The notes beneath the pieces were generated by a model. That model saw nothing but the letters and a program-made list of their open reading frames with translations, was not told the origin of the DNA and ran no database searches. Both the position numbers and the translations under genes were made by a program. A stretch of DNA of 48,726 nt. Source: JAVBUZ01 sp031554725 (GTDB lineage: Bacteria; Bacillota; Clostridia; Lachnospirales; Lachnospiraceae). Shown piece by piece: positions 1-6,623 of the stretch; the first letter of the stretch is position 1; each line of letters starts with the position of its first letter. The stretch covers positions 1 through 48,726 of the forward strand of contig JAVBUZ010000072.1 of NCBI GenBank assembly GCA_031554725.1, written 5' to 3'.

Positions 1-12
1 CATTTTAGCACT

Positions 13-46
13 AAAAAAGAAGACCAACACTAGCTGATCTTCTTTG
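13..46 (-). terminator. Intrinsic terminator after the deacetylase
   Basis: On the minus strand AAGAAGATC and GGTCTTCTT can form a stem, followed by a run of T. It lies about 85 bases past the deacetylase stop codon and would end the MFS-deacetylase transcript. The rest of 47-129 shows nothing I recognise. Confidence 0.6.
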
Positions 47-129
47 TAAGAGAAAGTCCATACCACCTTCCTTGCATCAAATTTTTGCAACTATTAACCT
101 AATCTGAAAATCAGGTATGGAAATTCAGA

Positions 130-822
130 TTACAATTCAGGCTTTATAAACTCCACACCACATTCCATCGCATAATCTAAGATTGCTTTGTAGTAGTCCG
201 GCATCACCTGATATGTTTCTGGTGTATCATGAATAAGCACAATATGGGTACTTCCTTCTTCAAGAAGCACTCCTCCATTTTCGGGATTCTTATCATGAAT
301 TCTTTTTACAATATTCTCGTATGTATAACCATTGTTCCAAGGAATTTGATATTCGGCAAAATCAAAGGTCCAAAAAATATCCATACCCTCATCCATGTGA
401 TATTCCTTATACCAGTCAAAGTAAACCTCTCGGTCATCGATTCTAGAAAAACCATTTTCTCTGAAATATGATTGTAGCTGCTCCCACTTTTCAGCTCCTC
501 TATCCCCATACGGGAAACGAAAAATCTTATATTTTCTTTCTACTCCTGCTGCTTCATAGAGTTTGTTCAAAAGAACTTCACATTTTTGGATTTCCTCTAC
601 ACATTCCTCGAAGCTTATCTTACTAAACCCTGGGTGGCTATATGTATGATTACCAATAACAACGCCTTTTTTTAAGGCGTAGATAGCTTCGTCAAAATGC
701 GTCTCTAGATTTTTCCCTATTGCGAACATAATTGGTTCAATTCCTTTTTCTAAAAGATAATCTACAAATCCCTTTGTAACTTCTGATGAAATATCATCAA
801 TTGTAAGATATGCTTTGCTCAT
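130..822 (-). CDS. Polysaccharide deacetylase (NodB homology domain)
   Basis: A single-domain carbohydrate esterase family 4 protein of 230 residues. NodB-type enzymes remove N- or O-acetyl groups from peptidoglycan, chitin or xylan with a divalent metal. Visible motifs are TIDD (D9, D10) near the N-terminus, the metal-binding HTYSH (H59, H63), RFPYG around residue 102 and LIHDTPE near residue 205, so the usual catalytic set looks complete. There is no signal peptide, so it may act in the cytoplasm or on a soluble acetylated substrate. I chose the start at 822 rather than the ATG at 837 because the ribosome binding site GGAGGAA lies within the longer reading frame, just ahead of this ATG. It follows the MFS gene by about 30 bases and is probably co-transcribed with it. 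The exact substrate is unknown. Confidence 0.88.
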   Translation of the reverse strand: MSKAYLTIDDISSEVTKGFVDYLLEKGIEPIMFAIGKNLETHFDEAIYALKKGVVIGNHTYSHPGFSKISFEECVEEIQKCEVLLNKLYEAAGVERKYKIFRFPYGDRGAEKWEQLQSYFRENGFSRIDDREVYFDWYKEYHMDEGMDIFWTFDFAEYQIPWNNGYTYENIVKRIHDKNPENGGVLLEEGSTHIVLIHDTPETYQVMPDYYKAILDYAMECGVEFIKPEL

Positions 823-852
823 ATTTATTTCCTCCATGTTTATCAGCTAATG

Positions 853-2040
853 CTACTTTAACGTCGTTCTTATTGTTAGGCCTACTACCATAAGTATTAT
901 AACGCCTAATCCACCAAATACTTTTGCTAAACTAAATAAATCAGCTAACGCACCTGCTACTGGAAAAATAATCAGCATTACAATCGAAAAGAACATGCTA
1001 TTTACGGATATCAGTGTAGCCCTCTGCTCAGATGGTATTAATTCATTTAACGAATTGGATTGTATTGGGTACAATAGTGCGTTAAAAAAGCTTGCAATTA
1101 GAAAAGCAATCACTGCAGCATCTAATCTTTTAACTGAAAATGACATTATACAAAACGCAATCACTAAAGCGCTTATTTTAGCTAGCTTTGTATTTAAGCA
1201 TTTAAAAAGCTTCTCGCTACAAAGCGCTCCAAAACAAGAGCTTCCACCTGCGAATAGCATAATAACACTAATTTGAATTTTATTTAATCCCAATCCAAAG
1301 AAATACTGCTGACTATAAAAGAATAGCATGGTATAGGCGGCAAAAATAGCGGAATAGTAGCTTACAATATTAAATATTCTTCTATCCGACTTTAAAATAT
1401 ACATACTAGTTTTAAAATGCTTTATCAAATTAATTGATTCATTTTCTGTAACCTCACCTTGTATTGGTGGCTCTACCATAAACAGAAGGGGAATTAGGGT
1501 TAGTAATGCAATTACAACACATGCGCTATAGCACCACACATAAGAATATTCTGCCAAAATCCCCCCAAGCACAGTTGCCACTGCCTGAGATATCTCAATT
1601 ATTACATTTATTCTTCCGTTAACCTTCATATAGTCTTGTTCTTTTTCTAGTATTTTCATACTATCGTAAACAAGCGCTTCCTCTGAGCCTGAAATGCAAT
1701 TGTTTCCCATTGCTTGTACTATAAAACTACAAGCAAAAAACCAAAATCCCTTGAAAAATAACATAATAATGCATGAAATCGCAATTAAAATACGTCCTAA
1801 AATCATGCTTTTGCGTCTTCCTAGCAAATCCGCCATGGCTCCTGATGGAATCTCACAAATCACGCTAGTAATATGATAAATTCCCTCTAAAATACCAATC
1901 TGCATTAGATTCATTCCACAAAACGCCAAGTAAAGTACCCAGATGGAGCTTTGCATATTCATGTTGCTTATGAAGGCATGCACATAATCTAATTTTATAT
2001 TTCTATTAAGTTTTTTCGTTAATTCATTTCTTATATTCAT
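853..2040 (-). CDS. MFS-family drug or solute exporter
   Basis: A 395-residue major facilitator superfamily permease with about twelve hydrophobic segments. The loop between helices 2 and 3 carries the family signature (GAMADLLGRRKSM, residues near 68-80). Members of this type often expel antibiotics, but substrate cannot be read from sequence. The start has a GAGTGAGGA ribosome binding site. The gene is preceded by a promoter and a short leader ORF (2183-2278), and its ribosome binding site can pair with an upstream segment. That arrangement is typical of antibiotic-inducible resistance genes and supports, but does not prove, a drug-export role. The deacetylase gene follows closely downstream. 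Confident of the superfamily, unsure of the substrate. Confidence 0.88.
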   Translation of the reverse strand: MNIRNELTKKLNRNIKLDYVHAFISNMNMQSSIWVLYLAFCGMNLMQIGILEGIYHITSVICEIPSGAMADLLGRRKSMILGRILIAISCIIMLFFKGFWFFACSFIVQAMGNNCISGSEEALVYDSMKILEKEQDYMKVNGRINVIIEISQAVATVLGGILAEYSYVWCYSACVVIALLTLIPLLFMVEPPIQGEVTENESINLIKHFKTSMYILKSDRRIFNIVSYYSAIFAAYTMLFFYSQQYFFGLGLNKIQISVIMLFAGGSSCFGALCSEKLFKCLNTKLAKISALVIAFCIMSFSVKRLDAAVIAFLIASFFNALLYPIQSNSLNELIPSEQRATLISVNSMFFSIVMLIIFPVAGALADLFSLAKVFGGLGVIILMVVGLTIRTTLK

Positions 2041-2042
2041 TC

Positions 2043-2156
2043 GTAATTCCTCACTCTTTATTTTAATTTTTGCAATAAAAAACAGCTTACTTATATAAAT
2101 GCTACTAGATTTTCACCTCGTAGAGCCTTACATAATTAAACTGTATTTGGAATTAC
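2043..2156 (-). promoter_or_regulatory. Complementary 8-mers that could hide the MFS ribosome binding site
   Basis: On the minus strand GTAATTCC (2149-2156) is the exact complement of GGAATTAC (2043-2050). The second copy overlaps the end of the MFS ribosome binding site and ends 2 bases before the start codon. Pairing in the mRNA would block initiation. The first copy begins 26 bases after the leader ORF stop codon, so a ribosome stalled in the leader ORF could change the fold. The pairing is seen; the regulatory role is inferred. Confidence 0.4.
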
Positions 2157-2182
2157 TACTTTCTATTTTATAAAAGAAATCC

Positions 2183-2278
2183 CTAAAAAAGGGCGCAGTA
2201 ATCCCGTAAACAAGCAAAAATGCATGTTTTTGACTGGCTACTGCTACTGCATATAGGTGTATAACCTAATCCGTTCAT
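2183..2278 (-). CDS. 31-residue leader peptide upstream of the MFS gene
   Basis: A small ORF starting ATG with AAGGAGT nine bases upstream, placed about 40 bases after a promoter and 142 bases before the MFS start. The product begins MNGLGYTPICSSSSQSK and continues with a Cys-rich tail ending CALF. Too short for a structural protein and set in an otherwise empty 5' leader, it fits a regulatory leader peptide whose translation senses ribosome stalling. The last codons overlap CCCTTTTTTAGGG, a short inverted repeat. From memory, the Ser-rich middle resembles leader peptides ahead of Gram-positive tetracycline resistance genes; I could not verify this. The 2041-2404 interval holds only this ORF, its promoter and the pairing segments. 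Confidence 0.55.
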   Translation of the reverse strand: MNGLGYTPICSSSSQSKTCIFACLRDYCALF

Positions 2279-2316
2279 ACCGCTGACTCCTTCTCTTATG
2301 TTTATTCATATGTTTT

Positions 2317-2346
2317 CTTATAGCATATTTTTATAATCACTGTCAA
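2317..2346 (-). promoter_or_regulatory. Sigma-A promoter for the leader-MFS-deacetylase unit
   Basis: On the minus strand TTGACA (2341-2346) is a perfect -35 and TATAAG (2317-2322) a good -10, separated by 18 bases. Transcription would begin near 2310, giving a leader of about 270 bases ahead of the MFS gene. Immediately upstream of the -35, CAAGTAGGTG and CACCTTG form a near-perfect inverted repeat (2343-2363) that could be a repressor site. Confidence 0.65.
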
Positions 2347-2404
2347 GGTGAGGCACCTACTTGATGTGGGGTATCTCTTATAACTACATCAAATCTTTTA
2401 TATC

Positions 2405-3019
2405 CTATAAGTTTCGCTCCAAACAGTTTGGCAAATTATCCCATAACTCATCCACTGTTTTACTCTTAGTTAATACTTCAATTACATTTGGGTCCGGACT
2501 TGCAAAAACATATGGATAATCCTTTTCTCCTACCTCTTGCCTAATCGGAAATGCTAGCTGCTCTTTATCTATTCTAAATTGGGCATCGACTCCCTCTTTG
2601 TTACCTCGAGCGTCTAGGCGTACCCATCTCTGCACTTCACTTATGTAAACTGCATTAAGTCCATGAAGTATTAATGGCGAGTTATCCTCATCTAAGCGCA
2701 AGAGCTGATAGCAAAATCCTGTAGGCATCCCGTTCTTACGTAAAAGCGCTGCTAACAAATGAGACTTTGCATAACATATACCTTCTCGGACTTTTAGTAC
2801 ATCAGATGCATTGCATGTAACAATATGGCCATTTATATCTGCTGAATGTCCTATTTTATCTCTAACATATTCATATGTCTTACGCGCAAGGTCTTCCTCA
2901 GATAATACGCTAGCTTTTAGTTTTTGTGCCAATCTTGTAATAGCTTCGTCTTCAAAATCTATTATCTCTGACCTCAAAAGATAATCTTCCTTACTCTTCG
3001 ACTCAAAAATCAAATCCAT
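2405..3019 (-). CDS. Transglutaminase-like cysteine hydrolase
   Basis: A 204-residue protein of the transglutaminase-core superfamily (papain-like fold). The catalytic triad can be read: C82 in EGICYAKS, H119 in LHGLNAV and D136 in VRLDARG, in the expected order and spacing. Bacterial members are usually proteases or peptide hydrolases, not cross-linkers. There is no signal peptide. The ATG at 3019 is preferred over a GTG at 3034 because GAGGG sits eight bases ahead of it. It directly follows a 59-residue membrane protein, whose stop codon lies 19 bases upstream of the ATG, so the two are probably translated from one message. Natural substrate unknown. Confidence 0.82.
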   Translation of the reverse strand: MDLIFESKSKEDYLLRSEIIDFEDEAITRLAQKLKASVLSEEDLARKTYEYVRDKIGHSADINGHIVTCNASDVLKVREGICYAKSHLLAALLRKNGMPTGFCYQLLRLDEDNSPLILHGLNAVYISEVQRWVRLDARGNKEGVDAQFRIDKEQLAFPIRQEVGEKDYPYVFASPDPNVIEVLTKSKTVDELWDNLPNCLERNL

Positions 3020-3037
3020 CTGGTTTGCCCTCACACA

Positions 3038-3217
3038 CTATCTCTTCCATATAGCTTGACTTCCGCCCGAAACAATCCAAAAGCAAATGGCAAAAATCAT
3101 GGCAGTTACGAAATTCTCACCCGCCCATATCTGTTTTATCGTCAACACCGTACAAACAAAAGCCATAACCGCAAGTACTATACTTAATATTTTTGAATAC
3201 CTTTCTAAGCCCTTCAT
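3038..3217 (-). CDS. Small membrane protein, 59 residues
   Basis: An ORF with an excellent ribosome binding site (AAAGGAGATATAT before ATG). It begins MKGLERYSKILSIVLAV and has two hydrophobic stretches, about residues 9-27 and 35-50, separated by a short polar turn with KQIWAGEN. It would be a two-helix hairpin in the membrane with both ends cytoplasmic. It precedes the transglutaminase-like gene with 18 bases between them, so a joint function is plausible. I do not recognise the family. Small two-helix proteins of this look are common and rarely characterised. Confidence 0.68.
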   Translation of the reverse strand: MKGLERYSKILSIVLAVMAFVCTVLTIKQIWAGENFVTAMIFAICFWIVSGGSQAIWKR

Positions 3218-3284
3218 ATATATCTCCTTTTACTTTATAATTCTAGTTTCCTATTTTATCACACTCCTATTGCAAGGTGAATCC

Positions 3285-5192
3285 TTATTTTTCATCTAGA
3301 CAGTTGTTTAGCTTTTCCCATTCTTCCATAAACATATGAAGCTTTTCATTTTCCTTTGACTGCTCATCGTGTAGCTGTGTAAGCTTAACATAATCTGTCT
3401 GAATACCTGAATCTAATATTTGCTTTTGAATCTCTGCTAGTAGAACCTCTTGTTCATCGATTAGTGCCTCTAGTCTTTCAACTCTTTTTCGCATCCTTGC
3501 TTCTTCTTTTCCTGGATTATTAGTACTTTCTTTTTGTGTGCCCTCATCCACCAGCTTTATTCTATTCTCTAGCCTAGTTACTCTCACTCCCAAGCACGCT
3601 TCCTGATACTGACCATATCCATAAGGGTAGTAAGCTACCCTTCCCTCCGAAAACACCAATAGCGCATCTGCTACCTCTTTTACAAAATAGCGATCATGGG
3701 AAACAAAGAGCACTGTCCCGGTGTAGGCTTTTAACATCTGTTCAAGTGACTCCTTACCAATAATATCCATATGATTGGTTGGCTCATCCAAAATCAGAAA
3801 ATTGGGTTTTCTCATAAAAATCTTTGCAAGCGCAAGTCTTACCTTTTCTCCTCCTGATAGCATATCAATCTTTTTATACACTTCATCGCCACTAAATAGA
3901 AATGCTCCCAATGCAGAGCGAATTTCTTGTTGCTTTTCATTTGGAAACTCATCCCAAAAATCTTCAAGCACTGTTTTGTCACTATTATACTCTGCCATCT
4001 GCTGTTCAAAATAGCCCACATCCGTTTGCATTCCAAAAGAAAATGTACCATCTAAAGGCTCTATCTGACCTACAAGTGTTCTAAGAAATGTAGATTTTCC
4101 AACCCCATTGTCTCCTATAATACCTATTTTTTGTCCTTTTTTTTGCTGTAAAGAGATTTCAGAAAGCACGCTATCATAACCCACTTGTAATCTCTCCACC
4201 GAAAGTACATCCTTTACACTTTCCCTTTCAGGTACAAAGCCTGCATGAAATGTTTTTCGGTCATATCGCGCAGGGGCATCTATTTTATCCATATGCTCTA
4301 TTTGTTTTAGCTTGGACCTAGTCATGGCTACCTTAGTTGGCTTGTTTTTAAACTTATCTACTATGGTCTGTAGTCTTTCAATTTCTTTTTTCTGAAGCTC
4401 ATAGTCTTTCTTTTGCTTCTCCCAATTTAGACGTTTTCTTTCCACAAAGGCGGTGTAGTTTCCTGGGTATCTTTTAGAGGATTTATATTCAATCTCATAT
4501 ACCACATCCACAACCTTGTCCAAAAACATTCTATCATGGGACACGATTACTACTGCTTTTTTATATTCCTTTAAATAATCCTCCAGCCAACTGATTGTAT
4601 TCATATCCAAATGGTTGGTTGGTTCATCAAGCAAAAGAATATCTGGTTTTCCGAGTAGCATCTTAGCAAAAGCTATTTTGGTTTTTTGACCTCCTGAGAA
4701 CTCAGATATACTTTTTCTTTTATCGGCTTCTGTAAAACCAAAGTTTTTAAGTACCACCTCTAGTTCTTTTTCATAGGTATATCCATCCATGATTTCAAAC
4801 TGTTCTTGAAGCTGAGCGTAACGCAAAATCATTTTCTCATCTGCATGCTGCTCCATCGCCACTACCAAATCATTCATTTCCTCTTTTATAGCAAGTAATT
4901 TGCTAAAGGCTTTTCTTACTTCATTTTCTAACGTCTCCGTTTCATCCTCAAAGGCCATTTGTTTTAGGTAGCCTATCTCTGGCTTTCCTGCCATTGCAAT
5001 ATAGATATCTTCATCACTATCCCTTTTGGATAACTCTACCTCTCCTGCAATGAGTTTAAGCAAGGTAGTTTTACCACATCCATTTCTCCCAACCACTGCA
5101 ATTTTTTCTGTATCTCTTATTTCAAAATTAATATTCTCAAGAACCGTTGTTCCACCGAATCTAACTGCTCCATTACAAATCTGATATAACAT
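3285..5192 (-). CDS. ABC-F ATPase, ribosome-associated
   Basis: A 635-residue protein with two ABC ATPase domains and no membrane segment, the layout of ABC-F proteins that act in the ribosomal E site to rescue stalled or drug-bound ribosomes. Domain 1 has the Walker A GRNGCGKTT (residues 35-43) and signature FSGGQ; domain 2 has GDNGVGKST and LSGGE; both Walker B regions end LLLDEPTNH or LILDEPTNH. A basic linker joins the domains, and the C-terminal 90 residues are a predicted coiled coil, as in the YdiF/Uup-like group. I chose the ATG at 5192 with CGGAGGAAAA upstream; the in-frame ATG at 5273 lies before a transcription terminator and has no good ribosome site. The leader suggests induction by ribosome-targeting drugs. 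Confidence 0.9.
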   Translation of the reverse strand: MLYQICNGAVRFGGTTVLENINFEIRDTEKIAVVGRNGCGKTTLLKLIAGEVELSKRDSDEDIYIAMAGKPEIGYLKQMAFEDETETLENEVRKAFSKLLAIKEEMNDLVVAMEQHADEKMILRYAQLQEQFEIMDGYTYEKELEVVLKNFGFTEADKRKSISEFSGGQKTKIAFAKMLLGKPDILLLDEPTNHLDMNTISWLEDYLKEYKKAVVIVSHDRMFLDKVVDVVYEIEYKSSKRYPGNYTAFVERKRLNWEKQKKDYELQKKEIERLQTIVDKFKNKPTKVAMTRSKLKQIEHMDKIDAPARYDRKTFHAGFVPERESVKDVLSVERLQVGYDSVLSEISLQQKKGQKIGIIGDNGVGKSTFLRTLVGQIEPLDGTFSFGMQTDVGYFEQQMAEYNSDKTVLEDFWDEFPNEKQQEIRSALGAFLFSGDEVYKKIDMLSGGEKVRLALAKIFMRKPNFLILDEPTNHMDIIGKESLEQMLKAYTGTVLFVSHDRYFVKEVADALLVFSEGRVAYYPYGYGQYQEACLGVRVTRLENRIKLVDEGTQKESTNNPGKEEARMRKRVERLEALIDEQEVLLAEIQKQILDSGIQTDYVKLTQLHDEQSKENEKLHMFMEEWEKLNNCLDEK

Positions 5193-5225
5193 ATATTTTC
5201 CTCCGTATTTTAAGTAATCAGTACT

Positions 5226-5256
5226 AAAAAAGACACTGTTTTTTACAAACAGTGTC
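5226..5256 (-). terminator. Leader terminator in front of the ABC-F gene
   Basis: A perfect 10-base stem (GACACTGTTT with AAACAGTGTC, plus-strand reading) with a 5-base loop, followed on the minus strand by six T. It lies 34 bases before the ABC-F start codon and after the ABC-F promoter, so it would stop transcription before the gene unless it is prevented from folding. Confidence 0.8.
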
Positions 5257-5343
5257 CAAATACCTATACGCATATCAGACCCACAAAATGTGCGTCCTGA
5301 AAGTCCATATACATATAGCCTGCTTGTGAATACAACAAATAAA

Positions 5344-5358
5344 CACGCTCCCAGCGTG
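5344..5358 (-). other. Second hairpin in the ABC-F leader
   Basis: CACGC and GCGTG pair around a five-base loop, followed by TTTATTTG on the minus strand. It lies between the 7-codon leader ORF and the main terminator and could be a pause site or part of an alternative fold. Confidence 0.4.
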
Positions 5359-5386
5359 GTTTATCATTCAAAAATTGTTGTTTCAG

Positions 5387-5410
5387 TTATATACAGACTA
5401 TTGTTATCAT
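5387..5410 (-). CDS. Seven-residue leader peptide MITIVCI
   Basis: ATG ATA ACA ATA GTC TGT ATA TAA, preceded by a very strong ribosome binding site (CTTGGAGGAACCC). It begins about 25-30 bases after the predicted transcription start and ends 130 bases before the ABC-F terminator hairpin. Such very short, well-initiated ORFs ahead of ABC-F genes act as drug sensors: a drug-stalled ribosome lets the downstream RNA refold into an antiterminator. This specific peptide is not one I know. Confidence 0.5.
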   Translation of the reverse strand: MITIVCI

Positions 5411-5442
5411 GGGTTCCTCCAAGTTTTGTTTTATCTAATCTA

Positions 5443-5471
5443 AAAGTAACATATTTACGGCGAAGCGTCAA
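5443..5471 (-). promoter_or_regulatory. Promoter for the ABC-F leader transcript
   Basis: TTGACG (5466-5471) and TACTTT (5443-5448) on the minus strand, 17 bases apart. The -35 overlaps the stop codon of the upstream binding-protein gene, so the ABC-F gene has its own promoter despite following that operon. Confidence 0.55.
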
Positions 5472-6550
5472 TATCCCCTTGCATCAATTACTTCTTCTGT
5501 AACCACCGTAATAGGATAATCAATATTATCAACCTTTATGGCTTTCACTGCATCATCATGAGCATACATTCCTTCATCAACATAAGAAAACTTGTCAGGA
5601 CTTTTTCCTGTCTCAAGCATTTCGATAACCTCCCTAACCAAAGGTCCCTGAAGGGGATTACAGGCTGTAATGCAAGTAATTTTATCCTCCATAATGTAAT
5701 TCATAGCTTCCCTTTTAACACCATCAAAGGAAAGGACCATAATTTCACCACCTGCAATATTGGAACCAACAGTCTTACCTGCGGTTTCTATTGCTTCAAT
5801 TACCCCAAATGCCTCATTATCATTTTCGCAATAGACTACATTGATGTTATCATATTGTTTTAAGAGGGCTTCCATAGCTTCTCTTCCCTTTGCTTGGGTA
5901 AAATCCCCTGTCACTTGATCTAAAAGATTCCAGCCATTAGCCTTCTGCGCATCCACAAGGCCTTTGGTACGGCCAATTTGTGCTGATGCACCTATTGTTC
6001 CTTGGATGTTTACAATATTTATGTCAGTTGGTGCAATACCCCTTGCTATAGCATACTGATTTAACCATTCCGTTGCCTTTTTACCTTCAAGTTCAAAGTC
6101 TGAGCCAATCCAACAGGTAAACAAGCTATTGTCCAATACTGCTACCATACGGTCAACAATGATTACTGGAATTCCAGCATCCTTTGCCTCTTGTAGAACA
6201 GTATCCCATCCCGTTTCAATCACCGGCGCTAAAACAATATAGTCAACTTCTTGTTGAATAAAGGTTCTTATTGCCATAATCTGATTTACTTGCTTTTGCT
6301 GTCCATTTTCAAAAATAAGTTCATACCCATTTTCCGCTGTAAAGGTAGATAACATAGATTCTGTATTTGCACTTCTCCAGTCTGATTCTGCACCAAGCTG
6401 GGAAAAACCAACAACAATACGCTCATTAAACTCTACTCCCTGTTTGTCTGTTTGGTTTGCCTTAGAAAAGTAATGATATCCGCAGCCCCCTATCAGCAAA
6501 CTCAGTGCTATAACGCTTGTGATTGCAAACGCCTTTTGCATCTTCTTCAT
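5468..6550 (-). CDS. Sugar-binding lipoprotein, YtfQ-like (second copy)
   Basis: A 360-residue periplasmic-binding-protein-like lipoprotein (pentose/hexose type, Peripla_BP_4). The lipobox LIGGC puts the lipid-bearing Cys near residue 23, so it is anchored outside the membrane. The mature N-terminus VGFSQLGAESDWRSANT and the later FENGQQKQVNQIMAIR and LAPVIETGWDTVLQEAK closely follow the pattern of Escherichia coli YtfQ, which binds galactofuranose. It is the last gene of the importer cluster and has its own promoter overlapping the end of the chemoreceptor gene. It is a paralogue of the binding protein at 12142-13122. It could supply the same permease with a second ligand, or serve the chemoreceptor beside it. 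Confidence 0.85.
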   Translation of the reverse strand: MKKMQKAFAITSVIALSLLIGGCGYHYFSKANQTDKQGVEFNERIVVGFSQLGAESDWRSANTESMLSTFTAENGYELIFENGQQKQVNQIMAIRTFIQQEVDYIVLAPVIETGWDTVLQEAKDAGIPVIIVDRMVAVLDNSLFTCWIGSDFELEGKKATEWLNQYAIARGIAPTDINIVNIQGTIGASAQIGRTKGLVDAQKANGWNLLDQVTGDFTQAKGREAMEALLKQYDNINVVYCENDNEAFGVIEAIETAGKTVGSNIAGGEIMVLSFDGVKREAMNYIMEDKITCITACNPLQGPLVREVIEMLETGKSPDKFSYVDEGMYAHDDAVKAIKVDNIDYPITVVTEEVIDARGY

Positions 6551-6593
6551 AACCTTTGCACTTCCTCCTAGTCTTTTAAATAAGCATATTTAC

Positions 6594-6623
6594 ATAATCC
6601 CATACCCTTTTAGCTCTTGTCAA
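6594..6623 (-). promoter_or_regulatory. Promoter for the second YtfQ-like binding protein
   Basis: A perfect TTGACA (6618-6623) and GATTAT (6594-6599) on the minus strand with an 18-base spacer, starting at the last codons of the chemoreceptor gene. AGGAGG follows before the start codon. It lets the binding protein be made apart from the genes upstream. Confidence 0.5.

Noticed and set aside
3087..3299. A 70-residue plus-strand frame
   Set aside because: It is the shadow of the 59-residue membrane protein on the minus strand, which has a better ribosome site.
5193..5273. N-terminal extension of the ABC-F protein from the ATG at 5273
   Set aside because: The extension spans the terminator hairpin and lacks a ribosome site, while the ATG at 5192 has a perfect one and matches the normal N-terminus of the family.
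5290..5502. A 70-residue plus-strand frame in the ABC-F leader
   Set aside because: It has no ribosome site, and the region is explained by the minus-strand promoter, leader ORF and hairpins.
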